A stretch of DNA of 64,000 nt from Haloarcula laminariae (GTDB lineage Archaea; Halobacteriota; Halobacteria; Halobacteriales; Haloarculaceae): assembly GCF_025457605.1 (NCBI RefSeq), contig NZ_JAMZFY010000001.1, positions 1,116,001-1,180,000 on the forward strand, given 5' to 3'. The translations under genes were made by a program, and so were the position numbers. The notes below the pieces were generated by a model that was not told the DNA's origin, did not search any database, and was given only the letters and a program-made list of their open reading frames with translations. Numbering within the stretch: position 1 is the first letter of the stretch; each line of letters starts with the position of its first letter. Positions 60,821 through 64,000 of the stretch are shown one piece after another.

Positions 60821-62668
60821 ATGTGGGATGTAAGAATCAGAAATATTGGTGGTATCCGGGCCGCTGAGGCCAGCCTCGATGAGGGACTCAACGTGGTTCA
60901 AGCATCGAATTTCATGGGGAAATCGAGCTTCGTGCGTGCGATTCAGACCGTGATGGGGACCACGGGCATGTACGGAGAATCACACCCACTCAGGGAAGGC
61001 ACAAATGAGGGGTCAGTTCACCTCGATACGCCGGACGGCTCCTACGAGATCACACTTGAAAGCTCGGAACCGGGTACAGTCAGTCGACACGGCAAGACGT
61101 TTCTTGGAGATGAGACCGACCAGACCTGTGCACGCTTGTTCGCGTTTCTGGGGGAAAACAATCCGATTCGGGCCCGAGTTCGGGAACAGTCCGACCTCAC
61201 TGAGCTGTTACAGGCCCCGCTTGGTCTTGAGGACATCGAGAATAAAGTAGCGGCCCGCAAACGGGAACGCGAGTCGAAGCGAAAAGAGCTCGAGCAGGCT
61301 GAACGTGCGGCGGAGAATCTCCCGTCGGTGCAGGAGGCGATAGGAACGTTAGAGGACGATATTGAGTCGCTGCGAGAGCGTCGGGACGAACTGTCGGAGA
61401 GTGTCGGGGATGCCACCGACGCAGACTCCCGAAGTGATGAATTGGCTGAAAAGCGAAGCAACCTCCAGTCGTTGGACCAGCGGATTAACGGACTGCAGGA
61501 CAAAATCGAGCGCACCGAAACAAAACTGGATGAGAAACGCGGGACACTTGAGAGCCTGACTGTGCCCGACGAGCCCGAGCCTACTGCCGACATCGAGGCT
61601 AAGGAATCACGCATCGCGGAGTGTGAACAGCAGATTGACCTCCTAGAGGGGCTTCATCGCGCAAACAAACGCGTCATCGAGGAAGATGCGATCGACCTTG
61701 TCAGTTCGGTTGAGCGTAGCGTCGTGGGTGATGAGTTCGACTGCTGGGTGTGTGGAGAACCAACGACAAGCGATACTATCGAGTCCAGACTGGCAGCGAT
61801 ACAGGACAAAATAATCGACCTTCGTGAGGAGAAAGAGAACCTGACCGAAGAAATCGAGGAAATCGAGAAACGGCAGCGTCGCTACCGAGAGAAACAGCGG
61901 GAGAAAGAGTCACTCGAAGAAGAGATTGGGCGCCTCAAAGCAACGCTTGACGATCGGAGCGGCGACCTTGCACAGGCTGAGGAGCGGAGAGCCGGGTTAG
62001 CATCAGAGATCGAAGAATTGGAAGTATCTGTCGCTGCTGCCGAGGAAGAACTGAGCGAAGAGCTCACCGACATCAAAGCAACGCTTCAAACGAAAGAACG
62101 AGAGCTAGACGCTCAGCGGTCCCGGCTGCAGGAACTACAGGAGTTACATGCAGATGCAGCGACACTACGAGAGGATATTGAGGCACTCGATGACGAGATT
62201 GCACGGCTCCGAAACCGGAAGACAAAGAAACAGTGGGAACTGAAAGAAGAGTTCGATACGGCTATGGCGGCAGCTATCGACCGCTTTGCCCCTGGATTCG
62301 ATGGTGCACGTCTCGATGTAAAGACAACCCCAGAAAACGAGATAGACTCGTTCGAACTGGTTATCGCTCGCGACGGTCGCGAGACGACTATCCAGAACCT
62401 GAGTGAGGGGGAGCGAGAACTAGTGGGCATCGTCGTCGCGGTGGCTGGATACCGGACGTTTGACGTGGCCGATCGCGTTCCGCTTATACTGCTCGATGGC
62501 ATCAGTCAGCTGTCTGCGGCTAATCTCCGCTCGTTAATAGAGTATCTCAGCGACGCAAGCGAGCTCCTTGTGACGACAGCATATCCCGAGGCCGGGACGT
62601 TCGATGGCCACCACATCTCACCGAACCAGTGGGACACCGTTTCCGACGAGGAGACACCGACCGCCTGA
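60821..62668 (+). CDS. archaea-specific SMC-related protein (Sph-like)
   Basis: 615-residue coiled-coil ATPase. The N-terminal ATP-binding half has ASNFMGKSSF (residues 29-38), a Walker A with alanine in place of the first glycine, typical of the archaea-specific SMC-related group. Long coiled coils (about 140-270 and 325-480) flank a zinc-hook-like CWVCGEP (about 307-313). The C-terminal half has the signature LSEGERELVGI (about 527-537) and Walker B VPLILLDGISQL (about 554-565). It forms an arm-shaped dimer by analogy with Rad50. It pairs with RdfA; the Haloferax relative Sph3 is implicated in cell shape. The 105-base gap suggests an operon. Confidence 0.85.
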   Translation: MWDVRIRNIGGIRAAEASLDEGLNVVQASNFMGKSSFVRAIQTVMGTTGMYGESHPLREGTNEGSVHLDTPDGSYEITLESSEPGTVSRHGKTFLGDETDQTCARLFAFLGENNPIRARVREQSDLTELLQAPLGLEDIENKVAARKRERESKRKELEQAERAAENLPSVQEAIGTLEDDIESLRERRDELSESVGDATDADSRSDELAEKRSNLQSLDQRINGLQDKIERTETKLDEKRGTLESLTVPDEPEPTADIEAKESRIAECEQQIDLLEGLHRANKRVIEEDAIDLVSSVERSVVGDEFDCWVCGEPTTSDTIESRLAAIQDKIIDLREEKENLTEEIEEIEKRQRRYREKQREKESLEEEIGRLKATLDDRSGDLAQAEERRAGLASEIEELEVSVAAAEEELSEELTDIKATLQTKERELDAQRSRLQELQELHADAATLREDIEALDDEIARLRNRKTKKQWELKEEFDTAMAAAIDRFAPGFDGARLDVKTTPENEIDSFELVIARDGRETTIQNLSEGERELVGIVVAVAGYRTFDVADRVPLILLDGISQLSAANLRSLIEYLSDASELLVTTAYPEAGTFDGHHISPNQWDTVSDEETPTA

Positions 62669-63278
62669 GGGGGCACATCTGGACAGTTTCGACTTCCGCG
62701 AACGTTTTGGTGCTCGTACTCCGGACATAGGTGCCGACAAGAGATGCCGTCTCAAGGTGCTTGTTATCTTACCACGTCCTATGGAAAATTCAACCGCTCA
62801 CCCGTCACCTTAGACTGCTGCCGCTCGCTTATGTTCGGCAGAGAACGACAGTAATCGTCCCACGCAACCACTCTTGTTGACCACGCCAGCGTTCACTGAT
62901 AGTCACCTAGAAGCAAAACACGAGAAAATGACCGTAAAGCCTACAAAATTAGCTAGATGGGAAGAAACATAACACGTTCTGCGCGAGTCAGCATGCTTTT
63001 AATGATACATGCGTAAAATCCAAATGGCAACACGAGGGGACATCTATCGGGAGTGGTACGACTACCGTTGTACATCCCAGAGAGCCGTCTCACCGATGTC
63101 GCCCCGTGATCTTAGTTGCCCTCACCGGGAACTCCGGACCAACTAACTATGAACACAACGAGCCAAGTCACAAACCGTACCGTATCAGCCACCAATCAAC
63201 CCTCACATACCTTCGGCCTCTCATCAACCCCTGACTGGGAGATGTCCTGTCTAAGCCGAGCCAACGCGGAGGATACCG
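62669..63278. other. 610-bp intergenic region
   Basis: No strong gene. A 45-codon ORF at 63149-63286 (MNTTSQVTNRTVSATNQPSH, ending AEDTDD) overlaps the dehydrogenase start by 8 bases and might be a small coupled protein; evidence is weak. The remainder has many stops in all frames. A GGAGGA motif 7 bases before the ATG at 63279 can act as a ribosome-binding site. Confidence 0.45.
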
Positions 63279-64000
63279 ATGACTGATGTCGTCGTGCTCC
63301 GGCACAAGATACACGGATTATCGGTCGAGGATTACGCGGAGACGCTGCAGGCGGCCCTTCCAGAACTGGAGGTCACGCTGGCAAAGACAGCTGCCGAAGA
63401 GACGGAACTGCTTGCCGAGGCAACGGTGGCGACGGGATACAATATCTCGGCCGAACAGGTCGAAGCCGCTGACGGACTCGAGCTGTTCGTCTGTACGTTC
63501 GCCGGCACCGGCCACCTCCCCACCGAGACACTCGAAGCGAACGATGTGGCACTTGAGAGCGCGTCCGGTGTTCACGGCCCCAACATTGCCGAACAGGTAC
63601 TCGGCTATCTCCTCAGTTTCGTCTGTCGCTTGGACCGGGCGTGGGAACAAAAAGGGCGCAGCGAGTGGAACCACTTCCAGACCGGTGAACTCAGCGGATC
63701 GACGGCTACTGTCGTCGGCATGGGCCCCATCGGCCAGACTATTATTGACCGACTGAATGCTTTCGATGTCCACACTATCGGTGTCAGGTATACCCCATCG
63801 AAGGGGGGGCCTGCCGACGAGGTCATCGGCTTCGACGACGCCGATATGGATGACGCGTTCTCTCGATCCGACTCCCTCATTCTCGCCTGTCCGCTGACGG
63901 ACCTCACCGAAGGACTCGTCGACGAGGACACGCTGCTCTCGCTTCCGATAGATGCGATTGTCGTCAACATCGCTCGCGGGCAAGTCATCGAAACCGATGC
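63279..64000 (+). CDS. D-isomer-specific 2-hydroxyacid dehydrogenase, N-terminal part (runs off window)
   Basis: The first 240 codons of an NAD-dependent dehydrogenase. They include the N-terminal flavodoxin-like half (TDVVVLRHKIHGLSVEDY), the substrate-domain ASGVHGPNIAEQVLGYLLSF helix, the GMGPIGQTI nucleotide-binding motif (G-x-G-x2-G, about residues 147-155) and the VVNIARGQ motif (about 229-236) with the catalytic arginine. The histidine/glutamate part lies beyond the window. Substrate is not inferable; such enzymes reduce 2-keto acids. The start follows a purine-rich ribosome-binding site. The antisense ORF covering this region is a shadow. Confidence 0.9.
   Translation, partial: MTDVVVLRHKIHGLSVEDYAETLQAALPELEVTLAKTAAEETELLAEATVATGYNISAEQVEAADGLELFVCTFAGTGHLPTETLEANDVALESASGVHGPNIAEQVLGYLLSFVCRLDRAWEQKGRSEWNHFQTGELSGSTATVVGMGPIGQTIIDRLNAFDVHTIGVRYTPSKGGPADEVIGFDDADMDDAFSRSDSLILACPLTDLTEGLVDEDTLLSLPIDAIVVNIARGQVIETD

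Noticed and set aside
63318-63983. 221-codon minus-strand open frame at the window's end
   Set aside because: It is the antisense of the 2-hydroxyacid dehydrogenase, whose motifs (GMGPIGQTI, NIARG) are clear.

Overview
The window reads as a haloarchaeal (class Halobacteria) genome segment. The evidence is acidic proteins, a GC-rich core, a proteasome beta subunit with archaeal propeptide, AglB-type oligosaccharyltransferase, UPF0212, HEWD, RdfA and archaeal SMC-related proteins, ISH8-type and IS6-type insertion sequences, and A/T-box promoters close to start codons. Family or genus cannot be fixed from this window; gene content is compatible with Haloarculaceae.

Layout. (1) 1-17 kb is core chromosome: the C-terminal two thirds of gyrA, arginase, a sugar-nucleotide epimerase diverging from a winged-helix regulator, a type II NADH dehydrogenase, a pyrimidine salvage pair (nucleoside phosphorylase and cytidine deaminase), a phosphohexomutase, psmB, UPF0212, an XRE-CBS regulator, purM, a TraB-family/site-2-protease pair, PadR, a methyltransferase and several small proteins. 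(2) 17-27.8 kb is a protein N-glycosylation and surface polysaccharide locus: aglB, one GT2, three GT4 enzymes, a flippase and a sulfatase-fold enzyme. GC content falls steadily towards its right end. (3) From an ISH8-group insertion sequence (27.8-29.2 kb) onward lies an accessory island of more than 30 kb. It holds a decayed tyrosine integrase, gene fragments, a phiH-repressor-like regulator and several apparent defence cassettes.

Defence content of the island. There is an endonuclease-like protein (32.6-33.8 kb), and a two-gene operon of a large HKD (phospholipase D-type) nuclease with an unknown partner (35.0-39.4 kb). A low-GC pair joins a soluble protein to a multi-pass membrane protein by an ATGA overlap (40.1-43.0 kb). 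A three-gene operon encodes an Eco57I-like methylase, a PLD-SNF2 helicase and a HEPN/DUF4145-like protein (43.0-50.6 kb). An operon at 51.6-56.5 kb matches the predicted, array-less, highly derived class 1 CRISPR-related system of Halobacteria known as HRAMP (diverged Cas7 and Cas5, an uncharacterised conserved protein and variable nucleases). In this copy the nucleases are a DEDD-type exonuclease and an HNH enzyme. Its third gene is split by an (AC)5 tract. A divergent HTH gene, a 14-bp palindrome and a strong hairpin lie at its 5' end.

56.5-64 kb: a truncated duplicate of the HNH gene tail plus its downstream segment flanks a Tat-exported esterase-like protein. A chimeric AbrB-type antitoxin remnant and a decayed IS6-family element follow. 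Next come an RdfA-like/SMC-related pair, whose characterised relatives act in cell shape, and the start of a D-2-hydroxyacid dehydrogenase that runs off the window. No tRNA, rRNA or CRISPR array was recognised.
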